From Deltaproteobacteria bacterium (lineage in GTDB: Bacteria; Desulfobacterota; Desulfarculia; Adiutricales; Adiutricaceae): a DNA stretch of 5,608 bases. A program made the translations under genes and the position numbers. Below the pieces are notes generated by a model. The model had not been told where the DNA came from and did no database searches. It worked only from the letters and a program-made list of their open reading frames with translations. Positions 1 through 5,335 of the stretch are shown in pieces (position 1 is the first letter of the stretch; each line of letters opens with the position of its first letter). The DNA lies in assembly GCA_031269135.1 (NCBI GenBank), contig JAISZP010000014.1:1-5608 (forward strand), in the 5' to 3' direction.

Positions 1-2
1 CG

Positions 3-182
3 CTGTTCAGAGATTTGAGAAACAAAGAAAAATACAAGGGACGCTGCCGCGATTGCGAGTATTGGTCGGTTTGCGGCGGATGCCGGGCCAGGGCCTACGC
101 CAAGGGCGATCATCTGGGTTCGGAGCCTTTGTGCCCTCACGTGCCGCATAAAACTTCCAAAAACTCTTCCAGCGAGGTTTGA
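3..182 (+). CDS. Radical SAM protein with SPASM-type C-terminus (AhbC/AhbD/NirJ-like), 5'-truncated
   Basis: This is the last 59 residues of a protein whose start lies before the window; the first complete codon is at base 3 and the stop is TGA at 180-182. The fragment carries the cysteine pattern C-x2-C-x5-C-x2-C followed by a lone Cys 16 residues later (fragment residues 15, 18, 24, 27 and 44), embedded in [10 protein letters not shown] and EPLC. This is the signature of the auxiliary 4Fe-4S cluster region (SPASM/twitch) at the end of radical SAM enzymes. The wording is closest to what I know of the siroheme-to-heme and heme d1 enzymes AhbC, AhbD and NirJ. The radical SAM core (CxxxCxxC) is outside the window, so the exact reaction cannot be assigned; a peptide-modifying SPASM enzyme is an alternative. 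The tail after the last Cys is short, basic and Ser-rich. Family level is fairly sure, specific enzyme is not. Confidence 0.8.
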   Translation: MFRDLRNKEKYKGRCRDCEYWSVCGGCRARAYAKGDHLGSEPLCPHVPHKTSKNSSSEV

Positions 183-210
183 CCAACTTGCCTTGCTGGA
201 ACCCTTTTTT
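167..210 (+). terminator. Rho-independent terminator overlapping the radical SAM stop codon
   Basis: Bases 167-178 (TTCCAGCGAGGT) pair with 190-201 (GCCTTGCTGGAA) in a 12-bp stem with two G-U pairs. The 11-base loop (179-189) contains most of the TGA stop codon. Three Cs and a run of six Ts (205-210) follow. The last codons of the upstream gene therefore form the left arm. The stem is reasonably strong and the T-run well placed, so termination here is likely, separating the radical SAM gene from the LUD gene. Confidence 0.6.
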
Positions 211-225
211 CGCCCCAGGGAAAGC

Positions 226-244
226 CGCCGCGCCATGCGCGGCG
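226..244. other. GC-only 8-bp hairpin
   Basis: CGCCGCGC (226-233) pairs perfectly with GCGCGGCG (237-244) around a CAT loop. No T-run follows on either strand, so it is not an intrinsic terminator. It sits in the spacer between the radical SAM terminator and the LUD gene. Its role, if any, is unknown. Confidence 0.45.
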
Positions 245-262
245 ATATGCGCTTTGCGAGCC

Positions 263-293
263 AAGTCTGCGGCTAAAGTCTGCGGCCAAAGTC
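263..293. repeat. 13-bp tandem repeat, two full copies plus partial
   Basis: AAGTCTGCGGCTA (263-275) is followed directly by AAGTCTGCGGCCA (276-288), differing at one position, and then by a truncated AAGTC (289-293). A degenerate preceding half-copy (TGCGAGCC, 255-262) is visible. The array lies about 35 bases upstream of the LUD start codon. It looks like slippage-type duplication rather than a known regulatory site. Confidence 0.6.
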
Positions 294-328
294 ACGGACA
301 AATTTGAATTTGCAGTGGGAGTGAGCTT

Positions 329-922
329 ATGGAATATTCACAGATAAGAACAAATTTTGAGCGACATGGATTTACGACGCAGCTTTTTTCGACTAAAGAG
401 GCTGCCTGCAGTTACCTTTATGATATTTTGCAAAATCAAACCATCGGCTTCGGCGGAAGTGAAACTTTGAGGGAAATAGGCTTGTTTGAGGTCTTGCAGC
501 AAAAAAACGCCGTCATATGGCACAATAAGGTTCCAGGCTTGGCGGTGCGAAAACTCGCCAATTGCGCGGACATTTATATAACCAGCGCAAACGCGGTGAC
601 GGAAACGGGAGAGATCGTCAATATCGACGGAACCGGAAATCGCGTCGCCATGACTGCCTTTGGCCCTCAAAGCTGTTACTACGTTGTAGGGAAAAACAAG
701 ATCACGGCTAATATCGTCGATGCTTTTGCCCGCTGCAAAAATGTAGCCGCCCCCTTGAACGCCAGGCGAGTGGGAGCAAAAACGCCATGTGCCGCCAAGG
801 TCGATAAATGCTACGATTGCAATAGTCCCGACCGGATTTGCCGCGTTGTTTCGGTGATTGAGCGTGCGCCGATGGGAATGAAGTGTGAAATCATCTTTGT
901 GGATCAGGAGCTGGGGTATTAA
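329..922 (+). CDS. LUD-domain protein (LutC/YkgG-like lactate utilization family)
   Basis: A complete 197-residue protein, the normal length for stand-alone LUD (DUF162) proteins. Family motifs are visible in order: IGFGGSETLREIGL (residues 39-52), ADIYITSANAVTETGEIV (80-97) and the nucleotide-binding-like GNRVAMTAFGPQ stretch (103-114). A C-terminal cysteine cluster C154-x6-C161-x2-C164-x6-C171 within TPC...CYDCNSPDRIC is followed by the terminal LGY, both typical of the single-domain clostridial/deltaproteobacterial subgroup. LutC proteins belong to the LutABC L-lactate oxidation complex, but no lutA or lutB is adjacent, so participation in lactate oxidation is only inference. The cysteines could bind an Fe-S cluster or another metal. 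Cytoplasmic: no signal peptide or membrane helix. ATG 329 is supported by GGGAG at 317-321, seven bases upstream. It appears to be monocistronic, with terminator-like hairpins on both sides. Confidence 0.88.
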   Translation: MEYSQIRTNFERHGFTTQLFSTKEAACSYLYDILQNQTIGFGGSETLREIGLFEVLQQKNAVIWHNKVPGLAVRKLANCADIYITSANAVTETGEIVNIDGTGNRVAMTAFGPQSCYYVVGKNKITANIVDAFARCKNVAAPLNARRVGAKTPCAAKVDKCYDCNSPDRICRVVSVIERAPMGMKCEIIFVDQELGY

Positions 923-969
923 TCCAAATAAATTTTGAAAAGACGAATTCCAGTTTTTGCCGGAACTAA

Positions 970-1006
970 AAGCGGATGCCTCGTTTGAAGTATCCGCTTC
1001 GCTTTT
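970..1006 (+). terminator. Possible rho-independent terminator after the LUD gene
   Basis: AAGCGGAT (970-977) pairs with ATCCGCTT (992-999) around a 14-base loop. The short T-run CGCTTTT (1000-1006) follows. An alternative fold pairs AAAAGCG (968-974) with CGCTTTT (1000-1006). The stem begins 48 bases past the LUD stop codon. The loop is large and the T-run short, so the call is tentative. Confidence 0.45.
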
Positions 1007-1117
1007 ATAGGCTAGTCGCCATCGGCCGAAGGTTTACTGCTTGAAGCGGACTGTCTACGATGTTTTGCCTCGCCGAAACAGGTTTGCCCCCTGATAAAGC
1101 TTTATTTGCGGCACGCT

Positions 1118-1146
1118 TTGGTTCGAGATATTTTCAAAAATATAAT
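1118..1146 (+). promoter_or_regulatory. Candidate sigma-70-type promoter inside the long gap
   Basis: A perfect -10 hexamer TATAAT (1141-1146) is preceded, with an ideal 17-base spacer, by TTGGTT (1118-1123), which keeps the TTG of the -35 consensus. The spacer and -10 overlap the inverted repeat ATATTTT-CA-AAAATAT (1128-1143), which could be an operator or chance AT-rich symmetry. A transcript would start near 1153 and run through the 1187-1210 hairpin. No gene with a ribosome binding site follows closely, so it could drive a small RNA or a long surA leader. Confidence 0.35.
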
Positions 1147-1186
1147 AAATACAAAAACTCAATTTGCGTCAGTTTCAATTTTGCAT

Positions 1187-1210
1187 GCTGTCGCTTTTCA
1201 ACGCGACAGC
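1187..1210. other. 8-bp perfect hairpin downstream of the candidate promoter
   Basis: GCTGTCGC (1187-1194) pairs with GCGACAGC (1203-1210), loop TTTTCAAC. An outer 5-bp pairing TCAGT (1169-1173) with ACTGA (1212-1216) could close a larger structure with an asymmetric internal loop. A-rich sequence, not a T-run, follows, so it is not a + strand intrinsic terminator. It may be part of a structured transcript; function unknown. Confidence 0.4.
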
Positions 1211-1351
1211 TACTGAAAAAAATCGGTCCGACATAGGCTCAAACGCAGCCGCAAACGAAACTCTCCCTAGCGAAGCCTGCTTTTATGGCTTCCGAATTCT
1301 AAGGGGCGGCGGTAAAATTACGTGTCGAGGCTGCGATGTTCAGGGCCTGCC

Positions 1352-1395
1352 ATCGCCGTGCTTTGGCCGTGCTATCGCCGCTCTTTGGCCGCGCT
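1352..1395. repeat. 22-bp tandem repeat, two copies
   Basis: Two adjacent 22-base units, 1352-1373 and 1374-1395, both begin ATCGCCG and contain CTTTGGCCG. They match at 19 of 22 positions. A decaying third copy may start at 1396 (TCGACCGCTC). The repeat is in the non-coding gap upstream of surA and is more GC-rich than its surroundings. Confidence 0.6.
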
Positions 1396-1674
1396 TCGAC
1401 CGCTCAAAAGTCAAACTATTAAATTTCCACAGGATTAACCGGATTCTTACCCTTTTGGGGGCTGTCGGAAAATTTCTTTTTTTTCCCTTAAACACTGGAT
1501 AAATTGGACCAATTGAGGTAAAATTATAAATTGCTGAAGTAAGTTTTGAGAAAGGGGCTTATCCCACCAGCAACAATACTTGATCATTTTAACTCAAAAT
1601 TACAAACAAGAAACATTAACCGCAACTCAATATAGTACTTAAAAATAAATATTACGCGTTAAAACAATTTCAAT

Positions 1675-1704
1675 TTGCAATGTTTTTATTTTTTTCAGTA
1701 ATAT
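1675..1704 (+). promoter_or_regulatory. Weak candidate promoter for the surA gene
   Basis: TTGCAA (1675-1680) and TAATAT (1699-1704), each matching the sigma-70 consensus at four of six positions, are separated by 18 bases about 80 bases before the surA start. The whole stretch is AT-rich, so such matches arise easily by chance; TATTAT at 1702-1707 is an overlapping alternative -10. The position is plausible, the identity uncertain. Confidence 0.25.
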
Positions 1705-1781
1705 TATTTTTATTTCTTCCATAACTCAGTTATTAGCACATTTTACAGTGTTTTTCAACAAATATTTGAGGTCATTTAAGC

Positions 1782-2840
1782 ATGATCACTTCTAAATTTA
1801 TGACTTTATCAGGTAATTTATTCAAAAAGGCGCTAATAATTCCAATTATTTTTGCCTTTTTAACAATTACGTCGAGTCTTTTAGGTCTTAACCAACAGGC
1901 TCTTGCAGCTACAACTACCGACCGAATTGTAGCCCAGGTAAATAATGAGGTCATCACTTTAAGCGATCTCCAAGCTCGCATCAAATCATTGCCCCCAGAG
2001 ATGAAATCCTCTCTTCCGCCAGGCGCCACCTTGGAAGAAGCGGTCTTAAACTACATGATCGAAACGGAACTCATCAACCAAGTCGCCAGGCGCATGGGCA
2101 TCATTGTTTCCGAAAATGAAGTCGATTCTCAAATTGAAGGGTACAAACAAGCGAATAACTTCAACGACGCCCAACTCCAAGCCGCTCTCGCCAGAAATGG
2201 TCAGACCATCAAAGATTTTCGCGCCTATTTGAAATTTGAAATCTTAAAAGATATCGTCTTGCGGGAAAACATTTTGCGTAAAATCGTCATTCCCGACAAA
2301 GAAGTCGAAGCCTTCTTGAGAGGCGAAGGTCCTGCAGGGTACTCTCCAAATTATTTGCTGGGTTTAGGCGGCACAATCCAAGACACCGACAAGGTAAGAC
2401 TTATCTTTTTCTCTTCTTCCCCTGATAAATCAAATGAAGTTATGAACATGGCCGCTCAAGTCAGGCAAGAAGTGGTCGCGGGACTTCCCTTTTCGGAAGC
2501 CGCCAAACGCTATTCCCAAGGCCCTGGAGCCGAGCAAGGAGGCGACTCCGGCCTGACCGTCGGGGAACTTCAAACTCAGCTTCAACAGATCGCCAGAACC
2601 CTCACCCCTGGCGAGGTAAGCCAACCGCTGGATGGGGGACAAGTGGTCCTGCTGATGTACATCGAACCTCCCGCCGGCTCGACTCCGGCCGAGACCGCCG
2701 GTTCTTCCGGGGAAAAGACGTTCACTCCCCAGCAATACCAACAGGCGAGACGCCAACTAGAACAAATCAAACTTCGAGAAAAATACACCTCCTGGCTCGA
2801 AGAGCTCAAAAGCAAGGCCACCATCAAGATCTTACTGTAA
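1782..2840 (+). CDS. surA: SurA/PpiC-family periplasmic chaperone (parvulin-like domain without catalytic histidines)
   Basis: A 352-residue exported protein. A basic start (K14, K15... preceding a hydrophobic run at about 16-37) ends in a type I signal-peptidase site A40-L41-A42, so the mature protein is periplasmic. Residues about 47-170 form the SurA N-terminal domain, opening with DRIVAQVNNEVITLSDL, the usual first motif of this family. Residues about 204-295 are a single parvulin-type domain recognisable from the FSEAAKRYSQGPGAEQGGDSG and LTPGEVSQPL motifs. The two active-site histidines of parvulins are absent: the usual RHIL is RLIF (206-209) and the usual GYHI is GGQVV (285-289), so a chaperone role without isomerase activity is likely. 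A C-terminal Gln/Arg/Lys-rich helix (about 316-346) probably completes the chaperone core. The expected job is escorting outer-membrane proteins. SurA of E. coli is longer with two parvulin domains; PrsA/PpiD relatives are alternatives. ATG 1782 is preceded by TGAGGT (1767-1772); an in-frame ATG at 1800 lacks this. Confidence 0.82.
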   Translation: MITSKFMTLSGNLFKKALIIPIIFAFLTITSSLLGLNQQALAATTTDRIVAQVNNEVITLSDLQARIKSLPPEMKSSLPPGATLEEAVLNYMIETELINQVARRMGIIVSENEVDSQIEGYKQANNFNDAQLQAALARNGQTIKDFRAYLKFEILKDIVLRENILRKIVIPDKEVEAFLRGEGPAGYSPNYLLGLGGTIQDTDKVRLIFFSSSPDKSNEVMNMAAQVRQEVVAGLPFSEAAKRYSQGPGAEQGGDSGLTVGELQTQLQQIARTLTPGEVSQPLDGGQVVLLMYIEPPAGSTPAETAGSSGEKTFTPQQYQQARRQLEQIKLREKYTSWLEELKSKATIKILL

Positions 2841-2855
2841 ATATCTTACTGTTAA
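2829..2855. repeat. Short direct duplication across the surA stop codon
   Basis: ATCTTACTGTAA (2829-2840, including the TAA stop) recurs as ATCTTACTGTTAA (2843-2855), a 14-base period. The duplicate shifts frame, so it adds no residues. The pair is flanked by GATCTT (2828-2833) and AAGATC (2855-2860), a 6-bp inverted repeat without a T-run. It looks like a local slippage product at the gene end. Confidence 0.5.
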
Positions 2856-3026
2856 AGATCCCGCTGATTTTCATATTGATTCCGGCTCGACGCCATACTT
2901 TTTCGTTTAGGCGAATAATTTTTTTATATATGCTGAAACCACTGAATTCGTGCTTCACTTTTCTTTTTTCATATCAGTTCTCTCCCTTCAGAGACCTGCC
3001 CAATATTTGCTCGCAAGAGTTTGCTT

Positions 3027-3030
3027 GGAG
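3027..3030 (+). promoter_or_regulatory. Ribosome binding site that decides the rodZ start
   Basis: GGAG (3027-3030, within TTGGAG) lies five bases before GTG 3036. The longer open frame beginning at TTG 3021 would overlap this site and has only AAGAG (3015-3019) immediately adjacent, too close for normal initiation. GTG 3036 is therefore preferred. Confidence 0.55.
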
Positions 3031-3035
3031 ATTTC

Positions 3036-3839
3036 GTGACAGATAAACAATTCGTACCATCGCCGGAACTTAACTTAGAGATGCTTGGGGGGCGTCTGAA
3101 AGAGGAAAGAGAGAAGGCAGGCTTAACTCGAAGCGATATCGCCTTAAGAACGAAAATCGCGCTTGACCAAATCGCCAATATCGAGGACGGCCGCATTTCA
3201 AATATGCCCGGCGTCTACGCTAGAGGCTTTTTGCGTTCCTACTGCGATTATTTGAACTTAAACACCGAAGAAATTCTGACCGCTTACAGAAGGTTGACTT
3301 CACAGCAAGAGATGGACAGTTCAAAACCACTCACCTCCAAATATGTGGAGACTGATTTGGTGGACGAATCGCACTCTCGCCTTATGCCCGTCGTAAGGAT
3401 CCTTGCCGTGGCGCTCTGCCTTTTCGTGATAGCCATGTATTTCAGCCCCTCTTTCAGGGGCTTCGTAGCCGGCTATTTGCCCGACTTCATCAGCGAAAGG
3501 CTCGCTCCGACAGTCCAGACTCCGCCGCAGCAAGTCTTAGCCCAGCAGCCCCAGTCGCCTCAGCAAGCGCCGCCGGAATCGTTCAGCGGAAGGTACACCT
3601 TGCGGGCCAAGGAATCTACTTGGGTCCAGGTGTCGGTGGACGACAAACCAATCGAACACATACTCTTCGCTCCCAATCAGTCTCGCTCCTTTGACGCGAC
3701 CAGGAGCATAACCGTCGTCGCCGGCGACGGGCAAGCCTTGAATACCGAGTGGGACGGACAAGAGCGAGGTCTTCTGGGCAAACAAGGACCGGTGGAAGTC
3801 TTCTACGCAATCTCTCAGCCCGCCCAAACCAATCCATGA
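3036..3839 (+). CDS. rodZ: RodZ-like cell-shape protein (HTH, one membrane helix, C-terminal DUF4115-type domain)
   Basis: A 267-residue protein from GTG 3036 with the full RodZ architecture. Residues about 16-85 are the helix-turn-helix domain, with LGGRLKEEREKAGLTRSDIA, TKIALDQIANIEDG and MPGVYARGFLRSYCDYLNL matching the HTH_25 consensus almost word for word. A single hydrophobic segment at about 119-136 (VVRILAVALCLFVIAMYF) is the membrane anchor. A Gln/Pro-rich linker (about 160-180) leads to a C-terminal beta domain (about 185-260), with STWVQVSVDDKP and a terminal GPVEVFY as in DUF4115. In E. coli, RodZ binds MreB through the cytoplasmic HTH domain and helps position wall elongation; the same role is inferred here. 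It lies 195 bases after surA, with AT-rich sequence (TATATA at 2925-2930) that might carry its own weak promoter. A related HTH transcription regulator is unlikely given the membrane helix and C-terminal domain. Confidence 0.9.
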   Translation: MTDKQFVPSPELNLEMLGGRLKEEREKAGLTRSDIALRTKIALDQIANIEDGRISNMPGVYARGFLRSYCDYLNLNTEEILTAYRRLTSQQEMDSSKPLTSKYVETDLVDESHSRLMPVVRILAVALCLFVIAMYFSPSFRGFVAGYLPDFISERLAPTVQTPPQQVLAQQPQSPQQAPPESFSGRYTLRAKESTWVQVSVDDKPIEHILFAPNQSRSFDATRSITVVAGDGQALNTEWDGQERGLLGKQGPVEVFYAISQPAQTNP

Positions 3840-3849
3840 CTTGTTCCGC

Positions 3850-3910
3850 AATGTCGGCAAACCAGGGTTTAGCCGCTTCCCAGCGCCGCTTGCCGTTTGC
3901 CCGCGACATT
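3850..3910 (+). repeat. Imperfect inverted repeat downstream of rodZ
   Basis: AATGTC plus GGCAAAC (3850-3862) is complementary to GTTTGCC (3895-3901) and GACATT (3905-3910), 13 bp in total interrupted only by a 3-base bulge (3902-3904). The 32-base interior contains a small CGCT-TCCC-AGCG hairpin. TTTT (3909-3912) overlaps the end of the right arm. It starts 11 bases after the rodZ stop. It could be a weak terminator, an RNA-stability element or a dispersed palindromic repeat. Confidence 0.5.
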
Positions 3911-3938
3911 TTGCTCCTCTTCAAAGCAACTTAAGACG

Positions 3939-3984
3939 ACCGACAAATCAGATAAGTCTTTAACTTATCTGATTTGTCGGTTTT
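3939..3984 (+). terminator. Long perfect hairpin with T-run between rodZ and nifS
   Basis: Bases 3940-3957 pair without mismatch with 3963-3980 (18 bp; 19 with A3939-T3981), loop CTTTA (3958-3962), followed directly by TTTT (3981-3984). This is a textbook intrinsic terminator shape for the + strand and would end the rodZ transcript. However, it ends only 17 bases before the nifS ATG and I see no promoter in between. It may therefore act as an attenuator or processing site, or nifS may rely on read-through. The loop is complementary to the downstream TAAAG (3984-3988). Confidence 0.75.
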
Positions 3985-4001
3985 AAAGACTACGATTGAA
4001 A

Positions 4002-5222
4002 ATGGCTAATTCAAACAACGGTGAAACGTTAAAAGCAATCTATGTCGATAACGCCGCCACGACGGCCGTTTCCGAAAACGCCTTATCGGCGATGCTGCCT
4101 TTCTTCAGAGAAAACTTCGGCAATCCTTCCGCCATCCACAATGCCGGACTTGAGGCCAAAAAGGCCTTGGAAGCCGCCCGAACAGCGGTCGCCAAAGCGA
4201 TAGGCGCTTTCAGCAGCGAGATCTATTTTACTTGCGGCGGCACCGAAAGCGACAATTGGGCTTTACGCGGCATCTGCGCTTCAAAATCCAAAAAAGGCCG
4301 CCATATAATTTCCACTGAAATCGAACACAAAGCGGTTTTAAATACTTTGGCGGCTTTGCAGGAACAAGATTTTCAGGTGACCCTGCTCAAGCCCGACGGC
4401 TGCGGCGTAATCGCCCCTGAGGCTCTAAAAAACGCCATACGGCCAGACACGATATTGATAAGCATAATGCTGGCCAATAATGTGGTCGGGACCATCCAGC
4501 CGATAGAGCGGCTCGCTGAAATCGCCAAAGAGCGTCAGATTATTTTCCACACCGATGCGGTTCAGGCGGTCGGTCATATTCCCATAGACGTGCGCAAGTT
4601 GTCGGTAGATTTACTCAGTCTGTCGGCCCACAACTTTCACGGGCCTAAAGGCGTCGGCGCTCTTTATTCAAAAGTTCCTCTGGTTCCTGCCGGCTATATG
4701 ACGGGCGGAGGTCAGGAAAGAGGACACAGATCGGGCACGGAACACGTCCCAGGCATCGTCGGGCTTGGCGCGGCCATAAAAGAAGCCGCCGAAAACATGC
4801 CCGCTCATACGAAATATCTTGTCGCTTTAAGAGATAGGTTGATCGGCGAAATCGCCAAAATCCCTCAAAGCCGTCTGACCGGCCATCCGACCGACCGCTT
4901 GCCTGGCCACGCTTCCTTCGTTTTTGAAGGCATCGAACACAGCGTCTATTTGATCAACTCGCTCAACGAAAAGGGCATTTACGCAAGCTCCGGCTCGGCT
5001 TGTTCAGCGGCTTCGACGGATGCGCCCCATGTTCTGACGGCCATGGGACTCGATACGCGCCTTGCTCACAACTCCTTACGCATCACCCTTTCCGCCGACA
5101 ATACTCAAGACGAGATCGATCGCATTTGCCGACAAATATCATCGATAATCCCGGAACTCAGAAACCGTAAAACCAGAAAAAGGACCAAGGAAATCGTCAG
5201 TAGCGTTTTCGACAACTATTAA
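4002..5222 (+). CDS. nifS: NifS/IscS-family cysteine desulfurase lacking the PLP lysine
   Basis: A 406-residue member of the class V aminotransferase fold family; active members take sulfur from L-cysteine as a persulfide for Fe-S clusters or tRNA thiolation. Recognisable in order: YVDNAATT (14-21), FGNPSAIH (39-46), GGTESDNWALRG (79-90), EIEHKAVL with PLP-stacking H109, HTDAVQAVGH with D185 and Q188, SLSAHNFHGPKGVGALY (206-222), GGGQERGHRSGTEH (235-248), the flexible loop SSGSACSA with catalytic C334, and R360. These line up with E. coli IscS H104, D180, Q183 and C328 at a near-constant offset. The Schiff-base lysine (IscS K206) should be residue 211, but codon 4632-4634 is AAC, Asn. NNV (159-161) replaces the usual NNE. 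The frame is otherwise intact, arguing against a pseudogene. The C-terminus has a basic tail (386-396). ATG 4002 is chosen over TTG 3996; no good ribosome binding site is visible. No iscU/nifU follows within the window. Family is certain; activity is in doubt. Confidence 0.93.
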   Translation: MANSNNGETLKAIYVDNAATTAVSENALSAMLPFFRENFGNPSAIHNAGLEAKKALEAARTAVAKAIGAFSSEIYFTCGGTESDNWALRGICASKSKKGRHIISTEIEHKAVLNTLAALQEQDFQVTLLKPDGCGVIAPEALKNAIRPDTILISIMLANNVVGTIQPIERLAEIAKERQIIFHTDAVQAVGHIPIDVRKLSVDLLSLSAHNFHGPKGVGALYSKVPLVPAGYMTGGGQERGHRSGTEHVPGIVGLGAAIKEAAENMPAHTKYLVALRDRLIGEIAKIPQSRLTGHPTDRLPGHASFVFEGIEHSVYLINSLNEKGIYASSGSACSAASTDAPHVLTAMGLDTRLAHNSLRITLSADNTQDEIDRICRQISSIIPELRNRKTRKRTKEIVSSVFDNY

Positions 5223-5335
5223 GATATAATACCAATAATCGCAATGCCCCACAATTACGTCTAACATGACTTTCGACCGACGAGAAAAAGTTGCGGGAAA
5301 AACCGTTCAAGTTAGTCGACGACCCATTATCTAAT

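Larger units (their letters stand above)
923..1781. other. Long non-coding gap between the LUD gene and surA
   Basis: No convincing protein gene is seen in these 859 bases. The one long open frame on the + strand (1164-1502, TTG start) lacks a ribosome binding site, matches no family I recognise and is composed of hairpin and repeat sequence. The gap contains a terminator-like hairpin (970-1006), a promoter-like pair (1118-1146), a 12-bp palindrome ATAAAGCTTTAT (1094-1105), hairpins at 1187-1210 and 1272-1292 (GAAGCC/GGCTTC), a 22-bp tandem repeat (1352-1395) and an operator-like palindrome AATTGG-A-CCAATT (1502-1514). From about 1500 to 1781 the sequence becomes markedly AT-rich, as expected for a promoter/leader region of the following gene. 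Confidence 0.6.

Noticed and set aside
1111..1130. GGTTCGAG resembling a tRNA T-loop
   Set aside because: No acceptor, D or anticodon stems can be folded around it, and it coincides with the promoter-like region.
1475..1497. GGAAAA/TTTTCC hairpin with T-run
   Set aside because: A low-complexity A/T stem whose T-run is part of the stem itself; not distinguishable from chance.
1164..1502. 112-residue open frame on the + strand in the long gap
   Set aside because: It has a TTG start with no ribosome binding site, no recognisable motif, and its sequence is made of a hairpin and a 22-bp tandem repeat.
2891..2925. Possible terminator after surA (CGCC/GGCG then a T-run)
   Set aside because: Only 4 bp of stem with a 15-base loop; too weak to support.
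3616..3924. Minus-strand frame opposite the end of rodZ
   Set aside because: It is Arg-rich, overlaps a well-supported rodZ domain and crosses the inverted repeat, which explains its apparent protein-like stretch.
3749..3934. 61-residue + strand frame overlapping the end of rodZ
   Set aside because: No ribosome binding site or family resemblance; most of it is rodZ in another frame plus the inverted repeat.
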